This document shows, piece by piece, positions 35,353 to 44,582 of a DNA stretch of 64,000 nucleotides. The position numbers were made by a program, and so were the translations under genes. Origin of the DNA: CATQGW01 sp965242565 (GTDB lineage Bacteria; Chloroflexota; Dehalococcoidia; Bin125); NCBI GenBank assembly GCA_965242565.1, contig OZ251457.1, positions 1,178,001 through 1,242,000 on the forward strand. The letters are read 5' to 3'. The notes under the pieces were generated by a model. That model had not been told where the DNA came from. It was given only the letters and a program-made list of their open reading frames with translations, and ran no database searches. Every line of letters begins with the position of its first letter. The stretch's first letter is position 1.

Positions 35353-37029
35353 CTATTGGGGCACCGCGCCGCCGAAGAGGGATTCCAGGCCGCCGCCCAT
35401 TCCTTGCTCCATGTCGCTGCCGAAGGCGCCGGGCATCCCTAGGCCGGCGCCCAGGGCGGGGGTTTCGATGGGGTCTTCGCCGGCCAGGCTGCGGGTGGCT
35501 GTTGCCAGGTGCTCGGCGGTGTCTCCTGCGGTGGTGCTGATTGTGCCGCGGGCGCGGGCGGCTTTGTTGCCGGCTTCGGCGTGGAGGTAGACGGCCAGCG
35601 TGGCGGCGTCGTAGGGGGGGAGGCCCTGGGCTATGAGGGCTCCGATTGCGCCGGTGAGTACGTCTCCCGTGCCGGCGGTGGCGAGGGCGGGCTGGGCGAT
35701 TTCGGAGACGCGGGCGCGTCCGTCGGGTGCGGCGATGATGGTGTTCGCGCCCTTGAGCACGACGGTGGCGCTCCACTGGGCGGCGGAGTTGCGGGCGAGG
35801 TCGAGGCGGGCGCTTTGCACGTCGTCGTTGGCGCGGTTGGTGAGGCGTGCCATTTCGCCGGGGTGAGGGGTGAGGATCAGCGGTGCGGCGGCGCTCCAAT
35901 CCCAGTTGGCGTCGGCGGCGAGGTGGTTGAGGGCGTCAGCGTCGACGACGATGCCGGGGAGGTGGGCTAACGCTTTGTCGGCCAGCAGTTGGTGGACGAG
36001 TTCGCCCGTTGCTTCGTGCAGGCCGAGGCCGCAGCCGACGGCGAGGGCGGTGGCGGTTTGGGCGGCTTCGCGGAGCAGGGGCAGGGCGGCGGGGCCGATT
36101 GCGCCGGGGTGGTCAGCGTCGGGCAGGGGCAGCCAGGTGGCTTCGGGGGCGGCGGCGATCATGGCCTGGTAGAGCGAGGCGGGGGCGGCGACGGTGACCA
36201 GTCCCGCGCCGGCGCGGTAGGCGGCGTTGGCGGCGAGGATGGCTGCGCCGGGGTAGCGGGCGGAGCCGGCGACGATCAGCAGGGTTCCGTGGGTGCCTTT
36301 ATGGGCGTCGGGCGCGCGCTGGGGGAGCAGGGCTTTGGCGGCGCGGCGCTCGAGCAGTTCGGTGCCGAGGTGGTCGTCGAGCCCGGCGGGGATGCCGATT
36401 TCGACGGTTTGGACGGAGCCGGCGAAGGCTGCGCCGGGCTGGAGGTAGAGGCCGACTTTGGGGGCGTGGAAGGTGACGGTTTCATCGGCAGCGACGGTGA
36501 GGGGATCGGCGCGTCCGGAGTCGGCGTCGACGCCGGTGGGCAGGTCGACGGCGATCAGTTTGGGGGGGACGGCGCGGGAGCGGGCGGCGGCGAGGCGCTG
36601 CATGATTTGGGCGAGGTCGCCCTCGATGGGGCGGGCACGGCCGGTGCCGAGCAGTCCGTCGATCACGGTTTCCGCGCCGTGCATGAGAGCGTCGAGCGCT
36701 TCGAAGTTGTCGTCCTGCTCGACGTCGCCGCCGACTGCGCCGGCGTCGAGGGCGGCGCGCCAGCGGTCGTCGTCGCGCGGTCGGAGCGCGTAGCAGCGGA
36801 CCTGCGCGCCCCATTCGGCGAGGTGTCGGGCGGCGACGAGGGCGTCGCCGCCGTTTGCGCCGGGGCCGACGAGGGCGACGATGCGTCGGTCTTCGAGCGA
36901 GCCGAGTTGCATCCAGACTTCCTGGGCGACGGCGAGGCCGGCCTGCTCCATGAGCTCGTCGGTGGGTGTGCCGGCGGCTGCGGCGCGCTGTTCGAGGTCG
37001 CGCATTTCGGTGGAGGTGAGCAGTTTCAT
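35353..37029 (-). CDS. nnrD: Bifunctional NAD(P)HX epimerase / ADP-dependent dehydratase
   Basis: A 558-residue fusion that repairs hydrated NADH and NADPH. The N-terminal epimerase (NnrE/YjeF_N, residues 1-215) has VGPGANGGDALVAARHL and IAVDLPTGVDADSG. The C-terminal dehydratase (NnrD, about 225-510) has HGTLLIVAGSARYPGA, VDADALNHLA, LTPHPGEMARL and the ADP-binding ATAGTGDVLTGAIGAL. A Gly/Met-rich tail of about 40 residues (LGAGLGMPGAFG...GMGGGLESLFGG) is not usual for the family. The ATG at 37029 fits the family N-terminus MKLLTSTEMRDLEQ. It follows acpS by 20 bases, an association seen in many bacteria. Confidence 0.92.
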   Translation of the reverse strand: MKLLTSTEMRDLEQRAAAAGTPTDELMEQAGLAVAQEVWMQLGSLEDRRIVALVGPGANGGDALVAARHLAEWGAQVRCYALRPRDDDRWRAALDAGAVGGDVEQDDNFEALDALMHGAETVIDGLLGTGRARPIEGDLAQIMQRLAAARSRAVPPKLIAVDLPTGVDADSGRADPLTVAADETVTFHAPKVGLYLQPGAAFAGSVQTVEIGIPAGLDDHLGTELLERRAAKALLPQRAPDAHKGTHGTLLIVAGSARYPGAAILAANAAYRAGAGLVTVAAPASLYQAMIAAAPEATWLPLPDADHPGAIGPAALPLLREAAQTATALAVGCGLGLHEATGELVHQLLADKALAHLPGIVVDADALNHLAADANWDWSAAAPLILTPHPGEMARLTNRANDDVQSARLDLARNSAAQWSATVVLKGANTIIAAPDGRARVSEIAQPALATAGTGDVLTGAIGALIAQGLPPYDAATLAVYLHAEAGNKAARARGTISTTAGDTAEHLATATRSLAGEDPIETPALGAGLGMPGAFGSDMEQGMGGGLESLFGGAVPQ

Positions 37030-37049
37030 TGCGGTCCTCAGGTAGCGGA

Positions 37050-37439
37050 TCAGGCTGTGGATTGGGCGGCGGGTTGGCCGACGGCGAAGGCGCAGACGAT
37101 GGTGCGCTCGTGGGTGAGGCTGATTTCGATGCGTTCGAGTCCGATGTCGTGGGAGCGTTTTTGGGCGTTTCCGTGGAGGATGACGACGGGTTTGCCGCGG
37201 GCGTTGGCGAGGATTTCGATTTCGCGCCAGCGGACGCCGCGGACGCCGGTGCCAAGCGCTTTCATGACGGCTTCTTTGCCGGCGAAGCGGGCGGCGAGTT
37301 CGGGGATGCGGTCGCGGCAGTAGTCGATTTCGCGCTCGGTGTAGATGCGTTGGAGGAAGCGTTCGCGGTGTCGTTCGAGGACGCGCTTGAAGCGATCGAT
37401 GAGGAGCAGGTCGACGCCGCAGGTGAGGTCGGGGGGCAT
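37050..37439 (-). CDS. acpS: Holo-[acyl-carrier-protein] synthase
   Basis: A 129-residue phosphopantetheinyl transferase that moves the 4'-phosphopantetheine arm from CoA to ACP. Metal and CoA motifs: TCGVDLLLIDRFKR (Asp at about residue 9) and the Glu/Lys motif PELAARFAGKEAVMKALGTG (about 47-66). C-terminus ISLTHERTIVCAFAV. The length is typical (120-130). The ATG at 37439 is chosen for this length; the frame is open far upstream through repeat DNA but without support. Forms a unit with nnrD. Confidence 0.92.
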   Translation of the reverse strand: MPPDLTCGVDLLLIDRFKRVLERHRERFLQRIYTEREIDYCRDRIPELAARFAGKEAVMKALGTGVRGVRWREIEILANARGKPVVILHGNAQKRSHDIGLERIEISLTHERTIVCAFAVGQPAAQSTA

Positions 37440-37984
37440 GGGTGGGAGGGTAGCAGCGGGGGGTGTCTGCCTGCGCAGGCGACGGCATCGCCGGCCGTCG
37501 TCACACCCGCTCCCCCTGTCCGTCGCCCCAGACTTGATCTGGGGCCTATGCGGCGGTCGTTGGCGGCACGGAGTCCCGAACGGTCCTGCGAGCGGCGTGG
37601 GCGGGCTGCTCGGGACCTCGGTGCTGCGCACGGCGTTGGGTTTGGGCCCCAGATCAAGTCTGGGGCGACGGACGGAAAGGCGCCGGAACGAGGGGTGGCG
37701 GCGGGCTCGGGGCCGATTCCCGCTCGGGGGCGGGAATGACGGAAAGGGAGGGGGGCGGGAATGACGAGGAGGGGCGCGGGAATGACGGAAAGGGAGGGGC
37801 GCGGGAATGACGGGGTGGGAGGGGCGGGGCTGGGCGCGGGGCGGTGGACCGCGGTGGACCGCTTGGATGGCGGGGGGAGCGGGGGTGGTGCTAGGCTGCG
37901 GCTGGCATAATCTGGGTGCGGCTCTCCGCGGCATGCGGGGGGCGGCTCCCTCCGGGACAGACCGACGGACGAAAGGGACCGGCT
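37440..37984. repeat. Intergenic repeat cluster before the large secreted-protein gene
   Basis: A 545-base gap between divergent genes. Two family A palindromes in opposite orientation lie at 37526-37544 and 37647-37665, about 100 bases apart. They frame a segment with GTCCCGAACGGTCCTGCGAACGG-like sequence. A family C palindrome is at 37716-37737, then repeats of GGGAATGACGG to about 37810. Near the right end TAGGCT (about 37892) and CATAAT (about 37907) are possible -10 boxes for the gene at 37985. No gene is supported. Confidence 0.75.
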
Positions 37985-40900
37985 ATGTTGACCATCTTGG
38001 GCCTGCGCGGCCGCTCGGCTGCTCGACTCGGCTCCCTGCTGGCGCTGGGCGCGCTGATCGCGCTCGCGGCCGGAATCCTTACCCCCCCCCCCCACAAACG
38101 CGCAACAGCCGGGCGTTCCCGCGGGGCTGGAACTGACGCTTTCGCTGGTTGACGACTCGGATAATGTGGTGCAGGCGGGTTCGACAATCACCGTGCGGGG
38201 GCAGGTGCGGCTGGAGGCGGGGCCCGAGGAGTTGAGTATCAGCGCCGGCGCGCTGCGGCTGTCGGCGGACCAGTCTTGGGAAACGAACGATCGCGCGCGG
38301 CTCGGCCTGAGCGACCAAAACCTGCTCGCGTCGCTGGAGCAGAGCGGCGAAATTACCGCCTACGAAGTACAGCCAGTGGCGGGGAATCCGCTGAGCGACA
38401 ACGAAATGCTGCGGGTGCTGGCCTGGGACGGCGACACCGTCATCGGGCGCTCAGGGCCGGGGAACCCGGGCGGCGGGGACGACAACACCATCTACATATT
38501 CAGCGCCTCGACGGGCGAGCAGGTGGGGGGCATCCAAAATCATCGCTGGCACTCAAACGGAAACTCATGCGCGATCTGGCTCCCCGGCCCTAGCAGCAGC
38601 TGCGTGATCGACGCTAACCAGGGATGGAGCTGGGGGCGAGCGAACGACGACAACACCGGCAGCACAGTCGCGGTCTGGCATGAGGACGCGGACACGGCCT
38701 GGCTGTTCGTGAGCATGAACCGCCTCACCTACCGATCGGCCGGTACCGGCGTGTGGTGGGACGGCTACCAATTTCAGGATGTGGGCACGATGCACATCTA
38801 CGAGATCGACTACAGCACTGATCCGGCCACGATCAGCCATCGGCGCCGCATCTATATGCCGTCGACGCTCGACTATGTGTTCTCCAAGGCGACCTTCACC
38901 ATCGCCGGGGGAGCTTCGGCTATGGCCCACTACGGCTCGTCGGTGGCGATTTCGGCCGACGGCAGCACGCTGGCGGTGGGCGCGCGGCGGATGCACGATG
39001 TGGGCGCGGTCTACGTCTACACGCGCCCGGCGGGCGGCTGGGGCGCGTCGCTCGGTTGGAACGACGGGGTGCGGGTCAGCCCGGTGGTGATCCCGGCCTG
39101 GGGCGGCCACCCCACCGACCAGGGCGGACCCGCCAACCAAGCCAACCGGCGGCCGTTCGAGCCGCAGTCGACAACCGACGGCGACGGGGCGACCGAGTGC
39201 GACGCCTACTGCCGGTCGGTCAGCTCCTACGTCGGCGATGTCGACCACGGGTCCACGGTCGCGCACGCCGATTTCGGCTACTACGTGGCGCTCTCAGCGG
39301 ACGGGAGCGTGCTGGCGGTGTCGGCGCCGTCGAAACGCTTCGCCTCAGACAGGACGGCCGGCCCGGGCCGGTTCCGCGGCGGTAACAGCTTGCCCCGCCA
39401 GGGCGAGCTGCTGGTCTTCCTCGAGCCGTCCGGCGGCTGGAGCTCGGTACCCAACTACAAGACGGGCCGGACCGAACTCGGATGGGACGACGACGCGTCG
39501 AGCTTCAGCCAGTCATCGCATCACAATGTGGGCCCGGACAAGCGGGTGCATGGGGCGGACTGGACATTCTCGTTCGACTGGAACGACGCCCAGAACCATT
39601 ACCTGGGCGAGCGGCTGGCGCTCTCGCAGGACGGCACGACGCTGGCGGCGAGCGACCGGCACAACAACGCGGTGCAGATCTTCCAAGTGGACTCGCCGAG
39701 CGGCTGGGCCGCGGGTCCGAGCACGCCGCGCGCGACGCTGACGGGTGTGGAGGACGGCGGCCGCTGGGGCGGCTTCGGCTTTAACGTCGACGGCGACCGC
39801 CTCGCGCTGGGCGACCCGACGTACGACAGCGGCCAGGGGCGGGTGCTGCTCTTCGACCGGGCGGGCGACGGCAGCTGGGACAGCGCGGCTGCGGGCGAGG
39901 CCGAGGCGCTGCTGCCGCCGACGAACTACCAGAGAAATAACGAGCGCTACGGACGGAGCCTGGCCTGGAATTTGACCACCGGCCCCCGCGCGCTGGCCGT
40001 GGGGGCCGGCGAGTCCACCAACGTGGTGGGCGGCGGCGCCGCTGTCGGCCCCGGTCGGCTCTGGACGCTGGACGTCCCGCTCGAGTGCCCGATCAGCGAG
40101 CGCACCGACGCGGACGGCACCACGCGCACCTCGGTCTGCGCGGTGGATCTGGGCGATACGACGGTGGTGATACCGAAGGGCACGCCGGAAGGGCCGTTCA
40201 CGATCAGCGGCGCCGTAACGCTGGTCTACGGCGAGGACGCCGACGGCCAACCGCTGAGCGTGCAGCGCACGGCGGACCTGGAGTTGCGGATCGGTACGGT
40301 GCAGGAGGTCGCGCATGTGCGGCTGGACTTCGCCAACGACGATCGGGGCACGCCGAACGATGTTACGGATGATCGCCCGCAACCGAGCGCCTTGAGCCTG
40401 CGCGGTTCGAGTACGGTGCTGCGCCTGCAAATTCTGAACGAACTCGAAAAGGCCTCGGCGGCCGGCAGCGTCGCGTCGGTAATCGTCACCGCCACGGCGG
40501 GCACGCTGAGCACGGAGTTCGGGAGCGGCTGCGCGGTGGGCGGCGGCGGCGCCACCTGCCGGCTCGACGCCTCGGCCGTGAGCGCCTCCAACGCCGATAA
40601 CATCCCGATCACGCTGACCCATCCGGGCCGCGAGGGTACGGCGCGGATCAGCGTACTGGTGATCGCGACCGACGGCTCGAGCCACGAGTCGGAGCGGCGC
40701 GAAGTCGTGCTGGCCGGCGCCCCGCGCGCGCTGGGCGTCTCCGAGCCGAGCGTCGCGCTGCTGAACATCGATACGCCCGACAGCGGCGCGGACAAGGACG
40801 ACCGCGACGTGGTCACGCTGACCGTCACGGCGACGGATCGTCTGGGCAGCCCGGTGCGGGCGGCCGATCGCAGTTACTCGTACCGGATTACCGGTCCCGA

Positions 40901-41915
40901 CGACAAGCGGGTGGCGGCCTCGAAGATCGCCGTGCAATGGCCGATACCCATCACCTGCGCGACGGTACCGGGGAGCACCGGCGATCAGCCGGCGGTGGTG
41001 AGCACCGGTCGCGGTGGCGGGTTCTCCGCATATCTGGGAACGGCTCCGACGACCGCGTCGGCGCTGCTCGCCGCGATCGGCGCGGGCAATGCCGAGCTCT
41101 CCTCCGCAAACGCAGACGACGCGCTCTGCTTGTGGGACACGGACCGGCGCCACTGGCGTCCCTACGAGCCCGGGGCGGGCGACGCGGACTTCACGATCGA
41201 GCAAGGCGCGATCCTGTGGTTGGCCGAAGGCGCACTGACGCGGAGCGGTCTGGACAACGGCCAGCCGCAAATCCGATTGGACGTGAACGCGGCGGCGAGC
41301 GCGCCGCTGGCTTCGGGCGAGTACACGCTGGAGGTGCGGCAGGCTGCTCTGCCCTGGACCTCGACTACTTTCCGGTTGGCGGGCGCGCCGGCCGCGATCA
41401 CGGTGAGCGGGCCCGAGACGACGCCGGCGCTCAACGAGCGCTTCACGCTGACGGCGAGCATCGTCGACGCGGACGGCGGCGCGGTGCCCGACGGCACGCC
41501 GGTCGAATGGAGCGCAGTCGCCGGCGGGAGCGCGACGCTGGTACGGGTGGGCGCGGAACTGACCACGACGGGCGGGGAAGCTTCCTCGACCTGGCTGGCC
41601 GCCAGTCCGGGCGGCGCCTTCGTATCGGTCAAGGCGGGCGCGCAGCAGCAGTTGCACCCGCTGACATTCGCCGCGCCGCAGGTCTCGCTGGTCGAGTCGA
41701 TGAGCAACGGAGCGGGCCCGGGCTTCGGCATCTGGCTGGGGCGCGCGTCGGTCCAGGCCGCCGACCTGGTCGCCGGCGTGGAGGGCGTGGACGCGATCCA
41801 CACGCTGCGCAGCCTGCCCTCGCGCTGGGTGACCTACGCGGTCGACGACGGGGTGCTGCGCTACGGCTCGGTCAATCACGAGATTCAGCCCGGCGACATC
41901 TACTGGGTGGAGTAG
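37985..41915 (+). CDS. Large secreted beta-propeller / Ig-like protein, split by a 12-C tract
   Basis: The ATG at 37985 encodes a signal peptide (SLLALGALIALAAG) that reads into ACC-CCC and, with 12 C, leaves the main frame and stops at TGA 38150-38152. The main frame, with no stop until 41915 (about 1,250 codons), is one base away. With 11 C the two join as ILTPPPTNAQQPGVPAGLEL. Contents in order: beta domain with TITVRGQVRLE; FG-GAP-like propeller blades (DGSTLAVGARRMHDVGAVYVY, DGSVLAVSAPSKRF, DGTTLAASDRHNNAVQIF, DRLALGDPTYDSGQGRVLLF); Ig-like units; a repeated small domain (AYLGTAPTTASALLAAI...ILWL and IWLGRASVQAADLVAGV...IYWV); and a Big-1-type Ig domain (ITVSGPETTPALNERFTL). Surface or exported; role unknown. 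Either phase-variable, translated by slippage, or a sequencing indel. Confidence 0.82.
38082..38093. repeat. 12-base poly-C tract causing a frameshift
   Basis: Twelve C follow codon 32 of the signal-peptide frame. Removing one C (or adding two) joins the signal peptide to the 1,250-codon secreted protein. The flanks (CTTA, C-run, ACAAACG) closely resemble those of the tract at 1761-1773. Confidence 0.85.
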
Positions 41916-42443
41916 GCGCGCGGGGCGCCCATCCGGGCGCCCCGCGCGGCTGCGCCCGCTCCCCATTCGTCATACCCGCGCTTGCCGCGGGTATCTCGAC
42001 GTGTGCGGCACGGAGTCCCGAGCGGCCTGCGAACGGCGTTGGCGGACGGCTCGGGACCTCCGCCCTGCGAACGACATTGGGTATGGGCCCCAGATCAAGT
42101 CTGGGGCGACGGAAAGGGGGAGGCGGGAACAGCCGGGGAGGCGGGATGCGGCGTTGGTGCTGTTCACGGCGAGATACCCGCGGCAAGCGCGGGTATGACG
42201 GAGGTGGGGGGAGAGGCGGGTGTGGCGGAATGGGAGTGCGCGGGGAGGTGGGGGAGGCGGGATGCAACGATGGTGCTGTGCTCGTCGAGATACCCGCGGC
42301 AAGCGCGGGTATGACGGGGAAAAGAGGCGCGGGGTGACGGAGGGGAGAGCGGCGCGGGTATGACGGAAGTGGGGAGAGCGGCGCGGGTATGGCGGAAGTG
42401 GGGAGAGGGGGCGGGTATGGCTGAGGGGGCGTAGGCTGGGGGT
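41916..42443. repeat. Intergenic repeat cluster with three family B palindromes
   Basis: A 528-base gap. Family B palindromes (ATACCCGCG-GCAAG-CGCGGGTAT) are at 41972-41994 (inverted), 42174-42196 and 42290-42312. The last two are followed by GACGG and preceded by TGGTGCTGT. A family A palindrome is at 42088-42106. GCGGGTATGRCGGAAGTGGGGAGAG units are repeated at 42355-42420. A TAGGCT -10-like hexamer lies about 15 bases before the folD ATG. No gene is supported. Confidence 0.78.
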
Positions 42444-43439
42444 ATGGTGGCTGAGATCATCGATGGGGCGGAGATTGCGGCGGGGATTCGGGCGTCGCTG
42501 GCGGAGCAGACGCAGCGGATGCTGCTGGATGGGGTGCTGCCGCAGCTGGGGGTGCTGCTGGTGGGCGATGACCCGGCGTCGGCGTCGTATGTGCGGGGCA
42601 AGGAGCGGGCGGGGGCGGAGACGGGGATTGGGGTGCGGATCGTGCGGATTGCGGCGGTGGGCGCGGGTAGGGCGGCGGGCGCAGGTCAGGGTCTGGGCGC
42701 GGGTAGGGCGGCGGGCGCAGGTCAGAGTGCAGGCAAGGGTGGGGCGGCGGAGATTGAGGCGCGGATTGGGGAGGAGATCGATGCGCTCAACGCCAACCCG
42801 GATGTGCATGGGATCATTTTGCAGTTGCCGCTGCCGGAGGGGGTGCATGCGGACGGGCTGCTGGGGCGGGTTTCGCCGCTGAAGGATGTGGACGCGCTGC
42901 ATCCGGAGAATGCGGGGCGGATTTTGCAGGGTCGGGAGCGGTTTCTGCCGGCGACGCCGCACGGGGTGCAGCAGTTGCTGGTGCGCAGCGGGAACGATCC
43001 GGCGGGCAAGCATGTGGTGATCGTGGGGCGCTCGCGATTGGTGGGGATGCCGCTGGCGGCGATGCTGGCGCAGAAGCGGACGGGGGCGAACGCGACGGTG
43101 ACGGTCTGTCATACGGGGACGGCGGACCTGGCCGCGCACACGCGCGAGGCGGACATTCTGGTGGCGGCGGCGGGGCGTCCGGGCGTGGTGACGGGGGAGA
43201 TGGTGCGTCCGGGCGCGGTGGTGATCGATGTGGGGGTGAATCGGGTGGAGGATGCGTCGCGCAAGCGGGGCTATCGGCTGGTGGGGGATGTGGATTTCGA
43301 GAGCGTGCGGGAGCGCGCGGGGTTCATCACGCCGGTGCCGGGCGGGGTGGGCCCGATGACGGTGGCGATGCTGCTGAACAATGTGACGCGGGCGGCGCGG
43401 ATGTCGCAGGCGGCCATGTCGCAGGCGACGGGTCGCTGA
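42444..43439 (+). CDS. folD: Methylenetetrahydrofolate dehydrogenase / cyclohydrolase with Gly/Ala-rich insertion
   Basis: A 331-residue bifunctional enzyme of one-carbon metabolism. Catalytic Lys is in ASYVRGKERAG (residue 53); other marks are GIILQLPLPEGVHAD, SPLKDVDALHPEN, HVVIVGRSRLVGMPLA (NADP loop) and the C-terminal FITPVPGGVGPMTVAML. Family members are about 285 residues; the extra length is an insertion at about 72-102, GAGRAAGAGQGL then GAGRAAGAGQSA, encoded by a 36-base unit repeated at 42660 and 42696. It lies where FolD proteins have a loop before EIDALNANP, so activity is probably kept. Confidence 0.92.
   Translation: MVAEIIDGAEIAAGIRASLAEQTQRMLLDGVLPQLGVLLVGDDPASASYVRGKERAGAETGIGVRIVRIAAVGAGRAAGAGQGLGAGRAAGAGQSAGKGGAAEIEARIGEEIDALNANPDVHGIILQLPLPEGVHADGLLGRVSPLKDVDALHPENAGRILQGRERFLPATPHGVQQLLVRSGNDPAGKHVVIVGRSRLVGMPLAAMLAQKRTGANATVTVCHTGTADLAAHTREADILVAAAGRPGVVTGEMVRPGAVVIDVGVNRVEDASRKRGYRLVGDVDFESVRERAGFITPVPGGVGPMTVAMLLNNVTRAARMSQAAMSQATGR
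42660..42725. repeat. In-frame 36-base tandem repeat inside folD
   Basis: Two copies, from 42660 and 42696, share 30 identical bases starting GGCGCGGGTAGGGCGGCGGG and add a 12-residue Gly/Ala/Arg/Gln repeat to FolD. Confidence 0.85.
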
Positions 43440-43471
43440 TAGCGTAGCGGTGGTGGAGGAGCTTGCCGACG

Positions 43472-44582
43472 ATGGATGATCTACAGAGCGAACTGAGCGA
43501 GTTGCGGGCGCGGCTGAGCGACACGCTGGAGCGTCTTTGACCTGGCGTCGGTGGAGCGCGAGGCCGCGGCGCTGGAGCGGGAGTCGGCTGCGCCGGGCTT
43601 CTGGGACGATTCCGAGCGGGCGCGGGCGAAGATGAGGCGGCTGGCGTCGCGGCAGCGGATGCTGGCGGTCTGGGGCGGGCTGGATCGGCGCGTGGACGAG
43701 GCGATCGAGCTGGTCGAGTTGGCGGCGGCCGACGACGACGCGACGATGGCGGCGGAGCTGGCGGGCGAGGCGCGGGCGATCGCGGCGCTAATCGAGGAGC
43801 AGTCGTTCCAGCTGGCGCTGTCGGGTCCGTACGACGAGCGGAATGCGATCGTGGAGATTTTCCCCGGAGTGGGCGGGGTGGACTCACAGGACTGGGCGGA
43901 GATGCTGGAGCGGATGTATCTGCGCTGGGCGGAGCGTTCGGAGTTCGATGCGGCGCTGGTCAGCCGGGTCGAAGGCGAGGAGGCGGGGATTAAGTCGGCG
44001 ACGCTGGAGGTGAAGGGCGAATCGGCCTACGGCTGGCTGCGGTCGGAGCACGGGGTGCATCGGCTGGTGCGGATTTCGCCGTTCGACCAACAGCACGCGC
44101 GGCATACGTCGTTCGCCAAGGTGGATGTGCTGCCGGAGGTGGAGCTGGTGGACGATATCGAGCTGGATGAGGACGAGCTGAAGATCGATGTGTACCGGGC
44201 GTCGGGCCACGGCGGGCAGAACGTGCAGAAGAACGCGACGGCGGTGCGGATTACGCATTTGCCGACGAATATGGTGGTCTCGTGCCAGAACGAGCGGTCG
44301 CTGCGGCGCAACCGCGAGAGCGCGATGATGGTGTTGAAGTCGCGGCTGCTGCAGATCGAGTTGGAGCAGCAGGAGGCGGCGCGGCGCAAGATGCGGGGCG
44401 AGCAGCTCGATGCGGGCTGGGGCAACCAGATTCGCAGCTACGTGCTTCAGCCGTATCGGATGGTGAAGGATTTGCGCAGCGGCTACGAGACATCGGACAC
44501 CGACGGGGTGTTGGACGGCGAGATCGAGCCGCTGCTGCGGGCCTGGCTGCAAACGCGGATCGGCGTGGAGGAGGAGGCGTGA
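43472..44582 (+). CDS. prfB: Peptide chain release factor 2 (programmed +1 frameshift)
   Basis: RF2 for UAA/UGA termination, encoded in two frames. The ATG at 43472 (AGGAG 10 bases upstream) reads 22 codons ending GAG CGT CTT and then in-frame TGA at 43538-43540. A +1 shift on CTT-TGA-C continues as LDLASVEREAAALE to 44582, giving about 370 residues. The GGAG placed three bases before CTT matches the internal Shine-Dalgarno of known prfB sites. The RF2 anticodon-like segment VRISPFDQQHARHTSF (SPF) and the GGQ loop ASGHGGQNVQKNATAVR are intact. The 3' end overlaps the protease start by one base. Confidence 0.95.
43527..43541 (+). promoter_or_regulatory. prfB programmed frameshift site
   Basis: GGAG, three bases, then CTTTGAC. 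This is the standard autoregulatory signal: when RF2 is scarce, slow termination at UGA lets the ribosome slip +1 and make more RF2. Confidence 0.93.

Noticed and set aside
39513..41966. A minus-strand open frame of 817 codons opposite the secreted repeat protein
   Set aside because: Arg/Ala-rich product with no fold marks; the plus-strand frame has clear propeller and Ig-like repeats.
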